Shown one piece after another: positions 32,959 through 42,324 of a DNA stretch of 45,944 bases. Each line of letters begins with the position of its first letter. Position 1 is the first letter of the stretch. The stretch lies in the NCBI GenBank assembly GCA_024636855.1, contig JAGXGG010000030.1, positions 1 through 45,944 on the forward strand, given 5' to 3'. The translations under genes and the position numbers were made by a program. Below the pieces are notes generated by a model that saw only the letters and a program-made list of their open reading frames with translations, ran no database searches and was not told where the DNA came from. The stretch comes from Ignavibacteriota bacterium (GTDB lineage: Bacteria; Bacteroidota; Ignavibacteria; Kapaibacteriales; UBA2268).

Positions 32959-34248
32959 TTACTTGCAGTTTTCACCCTTTGCTTCTCTTTTACTTTCTGC
33001 AAAGACCTTCTTTTTCTCTGCAATGGTTTGACCTAGTACTTTTAGTTCATAGCCACCTTCTACTACCATTTTCACATAACCTGATTTGCAAACTGGTCCC
33101 CAACTCAAACTAGATCCAGTAGTAAATCCAGTGTGGATATAGGCAAGCTCTTGTCCAGCTATATTCAGCCCAACTCTTGGAAAAGCAACCCCAAACTGTA
33201 CGTCAATTGGTATTCCTATGTTTGCCGCAGCATCAAATTTCCCATCTTTTATTTCATCTTTACCGAACTTACCTTCTGTTTTTATACTAGTACCAGTGTA
33301 CTCAAAATCCCCATCAGCAGTAATTGAACATTTTGCAGAAGCCGTAGCTGATGATGCAACATCAGGAATGGTCATTTGCGTTACGAATTGTATTCCAATA
33401 TCTATAGAGACTGGTATAGGTAGAGGAATGGGTCCACTTGGAGTAGGTATAAATCTAATAGGAATACTAAGGGCAATACCTGGTAACTCAAAGCTATGTT
33501 GCCCTGATTTACTCCCAGCAGCTGATAAACTCAGTTCCAAATCCGCAGTTATTCCTTTATTGAATGATTTGAATTTATCTAGTTTCCCTTCTTTTATTTT
33601 TATCAAGGTCGATTGGCTTGGTAGAGTAACAGATCCCTTAGCAGTGAATGCTGCAGTGGCATCACCGGCTATTTTCTTTGCCATTGTAAAAGTAAAATCG
33701 CAAGAGCTAACTTTACCATCGACTAACTTGGGTTCTATCTCTATTTTGTGGTCTATGCCACCATAGCTGATTACGTGCTCTATTTTCTCTGTAAATTCGG
33801 TCGGTAGTGTCATGACTGTAACACCATCGAATTTTAATGAAGTTGCATTGTTCCACTCCGGGGTTACATCCCATGCAATTTCACCATTCTGTATAGCATC
33901 AGTCAGAGCAGCATCTTCAGTTTCTACAACTAGATTGCCTCCATTTCTACTTACAGATTTTACTTTACGTAGTAGTTTCCCCTCTACTAATATCACTTCG
34001 CCAGCGATTGGATCTTTACTGAATTGGCTTCCATCAAATGTATAAGTATTAGTCGCAGTATCAAGATTTAAGATGAGGTCGTCATTTTCGTCTTTTAGTA
34101 TCAATGTATTGTCATTGTACTCTACATTGTATGTAGGTGAGATTGTCGTATTATCATCATCTGTATTGGTTGCCTTGTCATCACTGCAGCTAATTGCAAA
34201 TGAGATAATTATAGCAAATAGAATTACCTTTTTAATCTTATCAAACAT
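32959..34248 (-). CDS. Large lipoprotein, beta-rich, unknown function
   Basis: 429 residues. It has a lipobox AISC (Cys21) followed by an Asp/Asn/Thr-rich linker (ATNTDDDNTTISP). The mature part is beta-rich, with a Gly/Pro-rich loop IRFIPTPSGPIPLPIPVSI near the centre, and ends in a basic, Lys-rich tail. I recognise no family. The central part resembles an anchored cell-surface or substrate-binding beta protein. It is the only gene between two terminators, thus monocistronic. Confidence 0.75.
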   Translation of the reverse strand: MFDKIKKVILFAIIISFAISCSDDKATNTDDDNTTISPTYNVEYNDNTLILKDENDDLILNLDTATNTYTFDGSQFSKDPIAGEVILVEGKLLRKVKSVSRNGGNLVVETEDAALTDAIQNGEIAWDVTPEWNNATSLKFDGVTVMTLPTEFTEKIEHVISYGGIDHKIEIEPKLVDGKVSSCDFTFTMAKKIAGDATAAFTAKGSVTLPSQSTLIKIKEGKLDKFKSFNKGITADLELSLSAAGSKSGQHSFELPGIALSIPIRFIPTPSGPIPLPIPVSIDIGIQFVTQMTIPDVASSATASAKCSITADGDFEYTGTSIKTEGKFGKDEIKDGKFDAAANIGIPIDVQFGVAFPRVGLNIAGQELAYIHTGFTTGSSLSWGPVCKSGYVKMVVEGGYELKVLGQTIAEKKKVFAESKREAKGENCK

Positions 34249-34320
34249 CCTGTCCTCGCTACTAATTGAATTGAAGTAAAAATGAATCTGTATTTCTAAT
34301 TACCACTAATATAAAAAAAA

Positions 34321-34340
34321 AGACACGATTTTTCGTGTCT
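34321..34340 (-). terminator. Intrinsic terminator of the trans-sulfuration gene
   Basis: An eight-base stem (AGACACGA with TCGTGTCT), four-T loop, with A-tract (from 34313) and T-tract on the two sides. It lies 30 bases beyond the stop of the gene at 34371-35537 on the minus strand. Confidence 0.85.
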
Positions 34341-34370
34341 TTTAAACTTTTTATGAATTTCTGTAGATAT

Positions 34371-35537
34371 TTATACTTTATCAAAAGCGTGTTTCATATC
34401 TTCGATTAGGTCTTCCACTTCTTCTATTCCGACAGAAACTCTAATCAGATTATCAGACAATCCGATTTTCTCTCTTTCTGCTTTAGGTATAGAAGCGTGA
34501 GTCATAATAGCAGGGCTTTCGATTAGGCTTTCTACTCCGCCCAAACTCTCTGCTAATACGAATAAATCAACGTTCTCTAAGAATGTACGAGCTCCGTCCA
34601 ATCCACCTTTGATGAAGAATGTAATCATTCCACCGTAGCCAGACATCTGCTCTTTAGCAATCTGGTGATGTGGGTGAGATTCTAGACCAGGGTAAACTAC
34701 TCTTTCTACTTTAGGATGATTTTCTAAGAAGCGAGCTATCTCGAATGCATTTTTCTCATGTTGCTTCATTCTTATGCCTAAAGTCTTAACTCCACGAAGA
34801 ACTAACCAGCTATCAAAAGGAGATTGTGATGGGCCGATAGAGTTTTGTAACTTATGAATTTTCTGAGCAAGTTCATCATCATTCAGCATGATAGCACCTG
34901 CTACTACATCGCTATGACCATTGATATATTTGGACATAGAGTGATAAGATATATCAGCACCCAAATCCAAAGGGTTTTGGAAATAAGGACTCATGAAAGT
35001 ATTATCAACTGCTGTGAAAGCACCAACTTCTTTTGCTTTTGCTGCGATAGTTTTGATATCGCTTAATTTTAATAATGGATTAGTTGGAGATTCTATCCAA
35101 ATAAGTGATGGCTTTAATTCTTCTATTTTCTTTAGAGTTTCTTCTGTTTTACTAGTATCAGTGAATACAAAGTTGAAATCATCATTGTATACAGTAGTAA
35201 ATAGGCGATAAGTACCACCATATACATCATCACCACATAGTATAGTCGAACCCTTTGGCATAGCCATTAGTACCAACATCTCAGCAGACATACCACTTGA
35301 AGTAACTACACAATGTTTAGCATTTTCCAATGCAGCTAAGCACTCTTCTAGTCTAGATCTAGTAGGGTTGTGAGTACGAGTATATTCGTATCCACGGTGA
35401 ACTCCCGGTGAAGATTGTGCGTAAGTAGATGTTTGGAAAATAGGAGGAGATACCGCACCCGTTGCTGGGTCTGGGTAGTTACCTACGTGAAGAGAACGAG
35501 TATTAAATCCTTTTTTCAGATATTTTTCGTTTAGCAT
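34371..35537 (-). CDS. Cystathionine gamma-lyase/gamma-synthase type PLP enzyme
   Basis: 388 residues of the Cys/Met-metabolism PLP family. Motifs are GAVSPPIFQTSTYAQ, EYTRTHNPTR (phosphate contact), IWIESPTNPLLK, DNTFMSPYFQNPLDLGAD and the PLP lysine Lys203 in HSMSKYINGHSDVVAG. C-terminal ESLGGVESLIESPAIMTHASIP is present. The family includes cystathionine gamma-lyase, beta-lyase and gamma-synthase, which sequence alone does not separate securely here; a gamma-lyase-like enzyme (cystathionine to Cys) is my best guess. A link with the adenosylhomocysteine hydrolase 13 kb away (homocysteine supply) is possible. Confidence 0.92.
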   Translation of the reverse strand: MLNEKYLKKGFNTRSLHVGNYPDPATGAVSPPIFQTSTYAQSSPGVHRGYEYTRTHNPTRSRLEECLAALENAKHCVVTSSGMSAEMLVLMAMPKGSTILCGDDVYGGTYRLFTTVYNDDFNFVFTDTSKTEETLKKIEELKPSLIWIESPTNPLLKLSDIKTIAAKAKEVGAFTAVDNTFMSPYFQNPLDLGADISYHSMSKYINGHSDVVAGAIMLNDDELAQKIHKLQNSIGPSQSPFDSWLVLRGVKTLGIRMKQHEKNAFEIARFLENHPKVERVVYPGLESHPHHQIAKEQMSGYGGMITFFIKGGLDGARTFLENVDLFVLAESLGGVESLIESPAIMTHASIPKAEREKIGLSDNLIRVSVGIEEVEDLIEDMKHAFDKV

Positions 35538-35608
35538 TTATAATCTTGGGTTTAAGTTATTAAAACAATTTTGTTGTTAACGAATGAGACTTGCTTATCA
35601 TTTATTAT

Positions 35609-36112
35609 TTAGTCACCGTCCATTTCTGAGTGCTTTTCGCCAGTTTTCGCATCCTCTTCTGGCATTATTAACTTTCCATTGGGGTAGAATTTTGCTTCTT
35701 CTATATCGCCACCTTTGCGAAGTTTTACTTCATAATATGGGCCCTCTTTAGAATCGTATTTTTCAACTCCCATTATTGCATAAGCTGTGTATTCACCATC
35801 AAGTGTATTTCGTATCATCTCTGGTAATTCGGACTCAGAAATTTCATGTTCAGTTTTTAACCAATCGCCTTCCATATTATATTCTGCTTCATATTCTACT
35901 CCGTCTACCTTAAATTCTACTTCCCATCCTTCTTCTTCTTGCTTCCATTCTACATCCGTTGCGTTAGGGTATTTCTCATCAAAAGCAGCTTTGACATTTT
36001 CCATTACGCTGGTTGTATCAGCCGTTTCTGGTGTTTCTTCTATTTCCTTTTCCGAACATGATATTGCTAATATCAGCATTGACATCACAAATAATAATCT
36101 AATCGATTTCAT
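35609..36112 (-). CDS. PepSY-like acidic lipoprotein
   Basis: 167 residues from the ATG at 36112; the in-frame TTG five codons earlier overlaps the GGAAA ribosome site and is not preferred. The lipobox LAISC gives a lipidated Cys at about 19. The mature protein is strongly acidic, with two tandem PepSY-like units (FDEKYPNATDVEWKQEEEGWEVEFKVDGVEYEAEY and a second ending YYEVKLRKGGDIEEAKFYPNGK), the 'putative beta-lactamase-inhibitor-like, PepSY-like' group common in Bacteroidota. The role is unknown; a periplasmic binding function is inferred. Confidence 0.82.
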   Translation of the reverse strand: MKSIRLLFVMSMLILAISCSEKEIEETPETADTTSVMENVKAAFDEKYPNATDVEWKQEEEGWEVEFKVDGVEYEAEYNMEGDWLKTEHEISESELPEMIRNTLDGEYTAYAIMGVEKYDSKEGPYYEVKLRKGGDIEEAKFYPNGKLIMPEEDAKTGEKHSEMDGD

Positions 36113-36275
36113 AATAAATATTTCCAAAATTTTGAATAAGGCATAAGTACAAATATAATATATGTTCTAGCAATTAATAAGGGAATTATAAAATTGGTTA
36201 AATGAATTGTATAGTCAGTTAACATTTTCCGCTTTTTATCCGTATATTATTTTTTTGGAAAATACGGCTTTCGTT

Positions 36276-37994
36276 ATGAAAATTACTTCTATTATCATTG
36301 CTTTTATATTCACTTTATCATTGTCATTCGCATCCGAATTGACCGAGCTTTACAAGAAAAATCAGACACCAACTTACACTGAACTAATAGCCCACTACCA
36401 ACAGCTAGCTGATACTTATGAGTCTGCTCGGTTAATAGAGTATGGCAAGTCAGACAGTGGAGAGCCGATCTATCTATTTGTAATATCACATAGTTGTATA
36501 TTCGATGCTGATAGTATACAAGCAGAGGGTTTGGCGACTGTATTGATTAACAACGCTATCCACCCTGGTGAACCATGTGGAGTTGACGCTTCTGCAAAGT
36601 TAGCTGAGGATTTACTTGCAGAGGGTGTAATACCGAACACTAGAGGTGTCACGTGTATTATCCCTGCTTACAATGTCGGTGGTATGCTCAATCGTGGGTG
36701 TTGCAGCCGAGCTAACCAAGATGGCCCAGAGGAATACGGATTCCGTGGAAATGCTAAGAACCTTGACCTCAACCGTGACTTCATAAAAGCTGATGCAGAA
36801 AACACAAAAACATTTTATAAAATTTACCAAGATTGGAAACCCCAGATATTCGTTGATGCTCACTCAACTAATGGTGCCGACTACCCAGCCGAGATGACTT
36901 TGATTAACACGGCTCGCTCTCGAGTAGAGCCTAGTATGCGTAATTTTTTTAGTATTAGTATGACTAACTCGCTTTATAATGATATGATAAGGGAAGGGTA
37001 TTCTATTTCACCTTACTATCATACTTATGGGGATACTATTACTGATGGTCTAATGGAATATATGGATAGCCCTCGCTATTCGACTGGTTATACAACTCTT
37101 TTCAATACTATGGGCTATGTATCTGAAGCTCACATGCTAAAGCCGTATCCTGTCCGAGTAGAAGCCACCTATGCATTCCTAAAGTCAGTGGTGTACTTTA
37201 CACAACAGAACTCTAGTGCTGTACTCAGCATATATAATAATGCTAACACAAATACCCGTAAGATAGAGGAATATGGTATAAATTATAAGCTAGACACGAC
37301 TACTAATCTCGAACTCAAATTCGAGAGCTACCGCAAGAAATACAGAACTAGCTCAGTAACTGGACTGCCTATACACTACTTTGATCAATCTATCAGAGAT
37401 ACAAATACTATTCCATACTATGCTGATTATAAGCCAGAGAAGATGATACAAGTACCCCGTTACTATGTGCTGCCGCAAGCATGGGCAGCCGTAAAAGAAC
37501 GACTAGACCTAAGCCAAATAGAGTACAGAACACTAGCCAAAGATACTACCATGCAAGTGGAACTATACTATATTAGTAAATACGAGACTTCCGAGAGACC
37601 ATACGAGGGGCATTACTTCCACTATAACACAGAAGTCATAAAAGATACTCAGGAGATAACACTCCGAGCAGGTGATATGATAATACCGACAGACCAAGAT
37701 GGTATCCGCTATATAATTGAGTCACTGGAGCCAGAGGCAGAAGATTCATTCTTCTCTTGGGGATTCTTCGATTCTATGCTACAGCAAAAAGAGTGGTTCA
37801 GCGATTATGTGTTCGAACCAAAAGCAGAGAAAATACTAGCCGAGAATCCCAAGCTAAAAGCAGATTTCGAACAGAAGAAAAGGGACGACAAAGAGTTCGC
37901 CTCAAACTCGTGGGCTATGCTCTACTACATATACACGAACTCGAAGTACTACGAAATAACTCATAATAGATACCCAGTTTTTAGGGTGATGTGA
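36276..37994 (+). CDS. Exported M14 family zinc carboxypeptidase
   Basis: 572 residues from the ATG at 36276, which starts a signal peptide (MKITSIIIAFIFTLSLSFA); an earlier in-frame TTG at 36207 would put 23 residues before it and is rejected. Zinc ligands are His96 and Glu99 in HPGE and His196 in DAHSTNG. The substrate-carboxylate arginine is Arg167 in NLDLNRDF. A Glu in GYVSEAHM is the candidate catalytic Glu. It cleaves C-terminal residues from peptides in the periplasm or outside; the DAH-NGADY motif occurs in a Bacteroidota-type M14 group. It is monocistronic. Confidence 0.9.
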   Translation: MKITSIIIAFIFTLSLSFASELTELYKKNQTPTYTELIAHYQQLADTYESARLIEYGKSDSGEPIYLFVISHSCIFDADSIQAEGLATVLINNAIHPGEPCGVDASAKLAEDLLAEGVIPNTRGVTCIIPAYNVGGMLNRGCCSRANQDGPEEYGFRGNAKNLDLNRDFIKADAENTKTFYKIYQDWKPQIFVDAHSTNGADYPAEMTLINTARSRVEPSMRNFFSISMTNSLYNDMIREGYSISPYYHTYGDTITDGLMEYMDSPRYSTGYTTLFNTMGYVSEAHMLKPYPVRVEATYAFLKSVVYFTQQNSSAVLSIYNNANTNTRKIEEYGINYKLDTTTNLELKFESYRKKYRTSSVTGLPIHYFDQSIRDTNTIPYYADYKPEKMIQVPRYYVLPQAWAAVKERLDLSQIEYRTLAKDTTMQVELYYISKYETSERPYEGHYFHYNTEVIKDTQEITLRAGDMIIPTDQDGIRYIIESLEPEAEDSFFSWGFFDSMLQQKEWFSDYVFEPKAEKILAENPKLKADFEQKKRDDKEFASNSWAMLYYIYTNSKYYEITHNRYPVFRVM

Positions 37995-38348
37995 GGGGGG
38001 AGAAATGCGTTCATTGAGCGGTGTCGAAGTGCATACGTCTCAAAAAGATTAAACACAATGATCTAGTATCGCTGTCATTGCGAGGATCGAAGCGACGTTG
38101 CAATCTATTTGGGTCAGTATCACGGATTATACAGATTAGATGATTTCACAGAGGTCACAGAGTTCTTGTCACTCAGAGGAATGCAAAGCATCCGAAGAGT
38201 CCAGGCAACTTCAGTAGAAGTTAAATCATCTTCGAACTGTGCTCCACAGGAGGAACTGTCAGAACTTGTTCTGACTGAGGAGGAAGAAATTACAACGATC
38301 CTCTTCGTTTGCACAGCTCCTTATATTTTTAAAATCCTTAGTCAGTTC
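37995..38348. repeat. Mosaic of dispersed non-coding repeats in a 354-base intergenic gap
   Basis: No gene is supported here. Visible pieces: ATTGAGCGGTGTCGAAGTGC (about 38013-38032, a fragment common in other genomes); TCATTGCGAGGATCGAAGCG (38075-38094) leading to GCAATCT, an imperfect palindrome of a widespread intergenic repeat type; GATTTCACAGAGGTCACAGA (about 38142-38161), which matches the left arm of the units at 19691-20496; AGATGATTT and AAATCATCT (38138-38146, 38223-38231) forming an inverted pair; and a perfect hairpin GTCAGAAC-TT-GTTCTGAC (38258-38275). The stretch is GC-richer than the surroundings. Confidence 0.6.
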
Positions 38349-39968
38349 CTACTGCACCACGATCAAATCATCTAATAATCTAATATCGAATTTACCATCT
38401 TTGTCGAAAACGGTAAGGGATACACTATACGTCCCAGGTGATTTGTATGTATGAACAGGATTTTCTTTTAAAGAAGACTTACCATCTCCAAAGTTCCAAA
38501 TAAACTTAGTAGCTTCGCCGAAAGATCGATTCACAAACGAGACTGATAAAGGGGCTGAGCCTCCGAGTATATCTGCTGAGTAAAAAGCACTCAACACATC
38601 TTCTGCATTAACTTGAGTGACTACTGTGTCCTTTGATCCGAATTCGTTTTCAACAACTAATGTTACGTTATAAATGCCACTTTTAATGTACTTATGCTCT
38701 AGGTTGCGTTTGTTAGATTTATTCCCATCACCCAAGTCCCAAGACCATTTGACTATTGGACCTTTTGAAATATCAGTAAATTTAAATGTATTATTTTCTA
38801 TTAATTCGGCTTGGAAATCAGCGTTAGCATAATCTAATCCTAAATCTAATTCAAATTTATATAGATAACCTCCAGAGCCATGAGAAAGGTATTTCCCATC
38901 ATCTAATCTTGTTAGAATTCTTCCTAGATAAGGTTTATTGTTGACTGTATCTCTTATTATATTAAGTGATGGTATATGGATGACACTATTATAACTTATC
39001 CCATCGGTAATACCAACATAATTAAAGATTACCGATCTAGAAGCATCGTCATAAAAGTAGTTACCAAAGAATTTTTTATCTGGAACAAAATATGATTTGA
39101 TAGGTGTCGAAGTATGAAAATTATAAATTCTAAGGGTATCGTAAGTCAATGCTATTGCCAAAGAATCATTTATTAGAAATCCCGAATTTTGAGATAATTG
39201 CATATTAGGTACACCGTAACGAAGAACTCCATTTACTTTACTTTGTTTACCTAAATCATATACATTATATGTGTCTGCATTATCAAACCTGTTATAGTAT
39301 TCTTCGATTTTATTAGGATTGTAGCTATTAATATAATTTTGCGAAGTACTTATTTGAGCATTAGGTAATATTATTTCTGATAATGATTTTATTGAGTCAG
39401 TTAATATGTTATACATGAAGCATGAATAGCGCTTATTTTTATAAGCCTCATTAACATAAAAATAATCTGCATAAAGAATTATATTCCCCTCTTTATAAGC
39501 TAATAAATATATATTACTTTCACCACCAGTATGGATACTAGGATTACGACCTGGGTCATAAACATGTACTCCAATAGAATCAATCTTCCCTTCTTTTTTT
39601 GATGTTATTCTATAGTTCCCTTTATTATTTTCATCGTCAAACTCATAACCAAGTATCCTATTTATATCATCATAGGGTACATCCCATGCTGCAGGCTTAT
39701 ACCTATTCATATCTGGTATATCAACTATCTTATAACCTGAGCCATCCTTGCTCAGATAGTAACCCTTATTTCTATATTTTATAAAATAAGTTGTATCAAT
39801 TATTTTGAAATAATCAATGCCATCTACTTTGAAATCACTAGACTCATAGCCGTCTTGTTGAGTCCATATAGTATTAGTATCGATAGTTACCAATCTATCT
39901 AGTACAGGAGGTTGTTGAGATTGTGCTAAGTAGGATGAAAACAATACAAGTATAATTAGAATTCTCAT
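38349..39968 (-). CDS. Secreted protein with two C-terminal PKD domains
   Basis: 539 residues. It has a signal peptide (MRILIILVLFSSYLAQSQ). The N-terminal 370 residues form repeated beta strands with WSWDLGDGNKSNKRNLEHKY downstream, and two PKD domains follow (about 385-455 and 460-538) with the WDLGDG and WNFGDGKSSLKENPVHTY signatures. It ends in the second PKD domain without a sorting tail. One base separates its start from the stop of the next gene upstream, so the two are co-transcribed. It is probably secreted or surface-bound and may bind polysaccharide or protein; the partner is unknown. Confidence 0.82.
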   Translation of the reverse strand: MRILIILVLFSSYLAQSQQPPVLDRLVTIDTNTIWTQQDGYESSDFKVDGIDYFKIIDTTYFIKYRNKGYYLSKDGSGYKIVDIPDMNRYKPAAWDVPYDDINRILGYEFDDENNKGNYRITSKKEGKIDSIGVHVYDPGRNPSIHTGGESNIYLLAYKEGNIILYADYFYVNEAYKNKRYSCFMYNILTDSIKSLSEIILPNAQISTSQNYINSYNPNKIEEYYNRFDNADTYNVYDLGKQSKVNGVLRYGVPNMQLSQNSGFLINDSLAIALTYDTLRIYNFHTSTPIKSYFVPDKKFFGNYFYDDASRSVIFNYVGITDGISYNSVIHIPSLNIIRDTVNNKPYLGRILTRLDDGKYLSHGSGGYLYKFELDLGLDYANADFQAELIENNTFKFTDISKGPIVKWSWDLGDGNKSNKRNLEHKYIKSGIYNVTLVVENEFGSKDTVVTQVNAEDVLSAFYSADILGGSAPLSVSFVNRSFGEATKFIWNFGDGKSSLKENPVHTYKSPGTYSVSLTVFDKDGKFDIRLLDDLIVVQ

Positions 39969-39969
39969 A

Positions 39970-41214
39970 CTAATACCCCACTATTATTTTCTTAGAGAAA
40001 TGACGATTTCTATATTTATAGACTAATATATAAATACCTTTCTCAAGTTTAACTTGGCTTTTGTGATTTGGAACTGGAATCTTCTCACCCAAATAGTTAT
40101 AAACTGAAAAGTTCTCTATTTCTGGACTTAACTGAATTATATTTCCATATTGGGAGATTAGTTCACTCTTACCTTCATATTCTACGCTCGTTTCTGTTTC
40201 CTTTAGCTTTATCTTATATATATTGGAATTATTAGAAGCTAAGTAGAATAAACTATCTTTCGACATTGCCACATCATTTGTTATTCCTGTATTCAGTTTT
40301 GTTGTATCTGGATGAAAGTTAAATAATGTAGCTCCATTGTTTTCTAGTTTATATATTCCAAAAGTGAATATTTTCGAACCTCTTGTGAATATATAAATAT
40401 CATCTTCAATATTAAATGGTTCAATAATCTGATCATCATTAATGTAAAACCCAATTCCCAAAAATCTTGGTAAATCAAATCTTTTACTAAGTGAAAGACA
40501 TGTCGTATTCTTATAATTTGCAGAGGAATAAAGCTTATTATTCAAATTATAAACTTTTAATGAATCACCAATTCTATCTATATTATCATCTATTAGGTAA
40601 TTTGATAATTTATAATTTTCTAAAGTAAAACCATAAAATACATATAAATCAGAAGCACCTCCGCCCTGATATCTATCAGTTCTATCGAAATTACTCTTCC
40701 CTCCAAAAAAATATTTACCTTCGGCAAAAGCCACTGAGAATAGATTTGCTTTTACATAGTAGTTATCATAAGCAATCCAATCTGTATTGAACTTCTCTTT
40801 ATGATATACGAAACGATTAGCTGTGATAACAAGGCAATCACTATAGTCTTTTGCGGCTATTCTGGTTAGATTTTTCTTAGTGTCTATACTCAGATCTATC
40901 CAGTTATTACCGTAATCCATAGACCTATATACCATCCCGCTATCCCCAACTACAAACATAGTGTGGGCATTGAGAGAATAGAAATGATTTATTTTGTGAG
41001 GTGAATCGAATACAATTTCCCAACTTAACCCATCATCTTCAGATCTATAAACTTTATTTCCTGCCCTACAAAGTATAGTCTCATTATACACGGATATGTC
41101 CTGTAGCTCAAGAGAATCATAAGGTAAGGTGATTTTCTCCAAATCAAAATCTAGTGAAAAGGCACTAGATAATGACAAAAAGAAAAAAAGTATTTTAATT
41201 TGTGTTGTTTTCAT
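39970..41214 (-). CDS. Secreted protein with BNR/YCF48-like N-terminus and T9SS sorting tail
   Basis: 414 residues from the ATG at 41214, which starts the signal peptide MKTTQIKILFFFLSLSSAFS; an upstream in-frame start at 41325 is rejected because it precedes this signal by 37 basic residues. Repeats such as VYRSEDDGLSWEIVF and VYRSMDYGNNWIDLS are BNR/YCF48-like propeller motifs. The C-terminus (about 345-414, ENFSVYNYLGEKIPV to GIYILVYKYRNRHFSKKIIVGY) is a Por-type type IX secretion tail. It probably goes to the cell surface with its PKD-domain neighbour. Confidence 0.82.
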   Translation of the reverse strand: MKTTQIKILFFFLSLSSAFSLDFDLEKITLPYDSLELQDISVYNETILCRAGNKVYRSEDDGLSWEIVFDSPHKINHFYSLNAHTMFVVGDSGMVYRSMDYGNNWIDLSIDTKKNLTRIAAKDYSDCLVITANRFVYHKEKFNTDWIAYDNYYVKANLFSVAFAEGKYFFGGKSNFDRTDRYQGGGASDLYVFYGFTLENYKLSNYLIDDNIDRIGDSLKVYNLNNKLYSSANYKNTTCLSLSKRFDLPRFLGIGFYINDDQIIEPFNIEDDIYIFTRGSKIFTFGIYKLENNGATLFNFHPDTTKLNTGITNDVAMSKDSLFYLASNNSNIYKIKLKETETSVEYEGKSELISQYGNIIQLSPEIENFSVYNYLGEKIPVPNHKSQVKLEKGIYILVYKYRNRHFSKKIIVGY

Positions 41215-41470
41215 ATTTATATAGACACTTGAACGGCAAAAACGTCTCCGAAACAATGAAATTAATTTATTTTTCAATATAATTTTTCTATATCTTAAGG
41301 TAAGGAAGATAACAATAATTAACAAAAGAATACTTCGACATTCTCAATGGCATAGGCAGCTTGCTTGCAATACTTGGGTGAATACTGCGTTTCAGAAAAG
41401 TGGATTAAAGTCATGTCTTTGGACACCTTTCGATTACGGACTAATTAATAAATATGAGTGAGATAACAAC

Positions 41471-42322
41471 ATGAAAATAGCAGTAACTGCAGCAAATGGT
41501 AAACTAGGTTCATCTATAGTAGAAGAGCTTAAAAAAGAGATAGGTTCAGAGAACGTAATCGGTATAGTAAGAACTCCCGAAAAAGCAACCCACCTCGGAG
41601 TAGAAGTTAGAAAGGGTGATTACAAAAGCAGAGATGAATATAACGAAGCACTAAAAGGAGTTGATAAAGTACTTCTGATATCTGGAATGGATGACCCACA
41701 GAAAAGAATCCAACAACATAGAAATGTAATAGAAGCTGCCAAACAGAACGGAGTCACTAAAATAGTATATACTAGTATAGTTGGCGATGAAGAAAACAAT
41801 GCATTTAGTCCAGTAGTACAGAGTAACCGTCAGACCGAAAAAGACGTACAGAACTCAGGTCTAGATTGGGCAATCGGTAGAAACGGTATCTACATAGAGC
41901 CCGATTTGGAGTATATAGGAAATTATAAAATAGATGGTGAGATTAGAAACTCTGCAGGTGAGGGCAGATGTACTTACACAAGTAGAAAAGAGCTAGGGTT
42001 CGCTTATGCTAAAATGCTACTAAACGATGAACTAAATGGGCAAACCTATAACCTAGTAGGTGAGCCAATAACTCAACAAGAACTAGCAGACCTAATCAAT
42101 AAAATTTATAAAACAGACCTGAAATTTACCCCAGTCCCTTACGATGATTATAAAAAGGAAAGAATAGAAGAACTAGGCGATTTCATAGGTAATATAATAG
42201 CTGGGATATACAAAGGAATCAGTGATGGTGCAAATGATGTACCTTCTGATTTCGAAAAAGTTACTGGAAGAGCACACAAATCAACTATCGAGTTAATAAA
42301 AGAATATAAACAACAAAGTTAA
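41471..42322 (+). CDS. NmrA/QorB-type NAD(P)-binding oxidoreductase
   Basis: 283 residues. It has a Rossmann fold with a modified glycine loop TAANGKLGSSI at the start, VEVRKGDYKS for the diphosphate region, and IVYTSIVG. It matches the atypical SDR group of NmrA-like and NAD(P)H:quinone oxidoreductase 2 (QorB) proteins in length and in the C-terminal NLVGEPITQQELADLINKIYK motif. It probably reduces quinones with NADPH or senses the cofactor; the target is not clear. It is followed after two bases by the MscS-type gene, so the two are probably one transcript. Confidence 0.85.
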   Translation: MKIAVTAANGKLGSSIVEELKKEIGSENVIGIVRTPEKATHLGVEVRKGDYKSRDEYNEALKGVDKVLLISGMDDPQKRIQQHRNVIEAAKQNGVTKIVYTSIVGDEENNAFSPVVQSNRQTEKDVQNSGLDWAIGRNGIYIEPDLEYIGNYKIDGEIRNSAGEGRCTYTSRKELGFAYAKMLLNDELNGQTYNLVGEPITQQELADLINKIYKTDLKFTPVPYDDYKKERIEELGDFIGNIIAGIYKGISDGANDVPSDFEKVTGRAHKSTIELIKEYKQQS

Positions 42323-42324
42323 CA

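Noticed and set aside
38109-38375. Open frame of 88 codons on the plus strand in the intergenic gap
   Set aside because: It lies wholly in dispersed repeats, has no ribosome site and overlaps the end of the PKD gene. The sequence is explained by the repeats.
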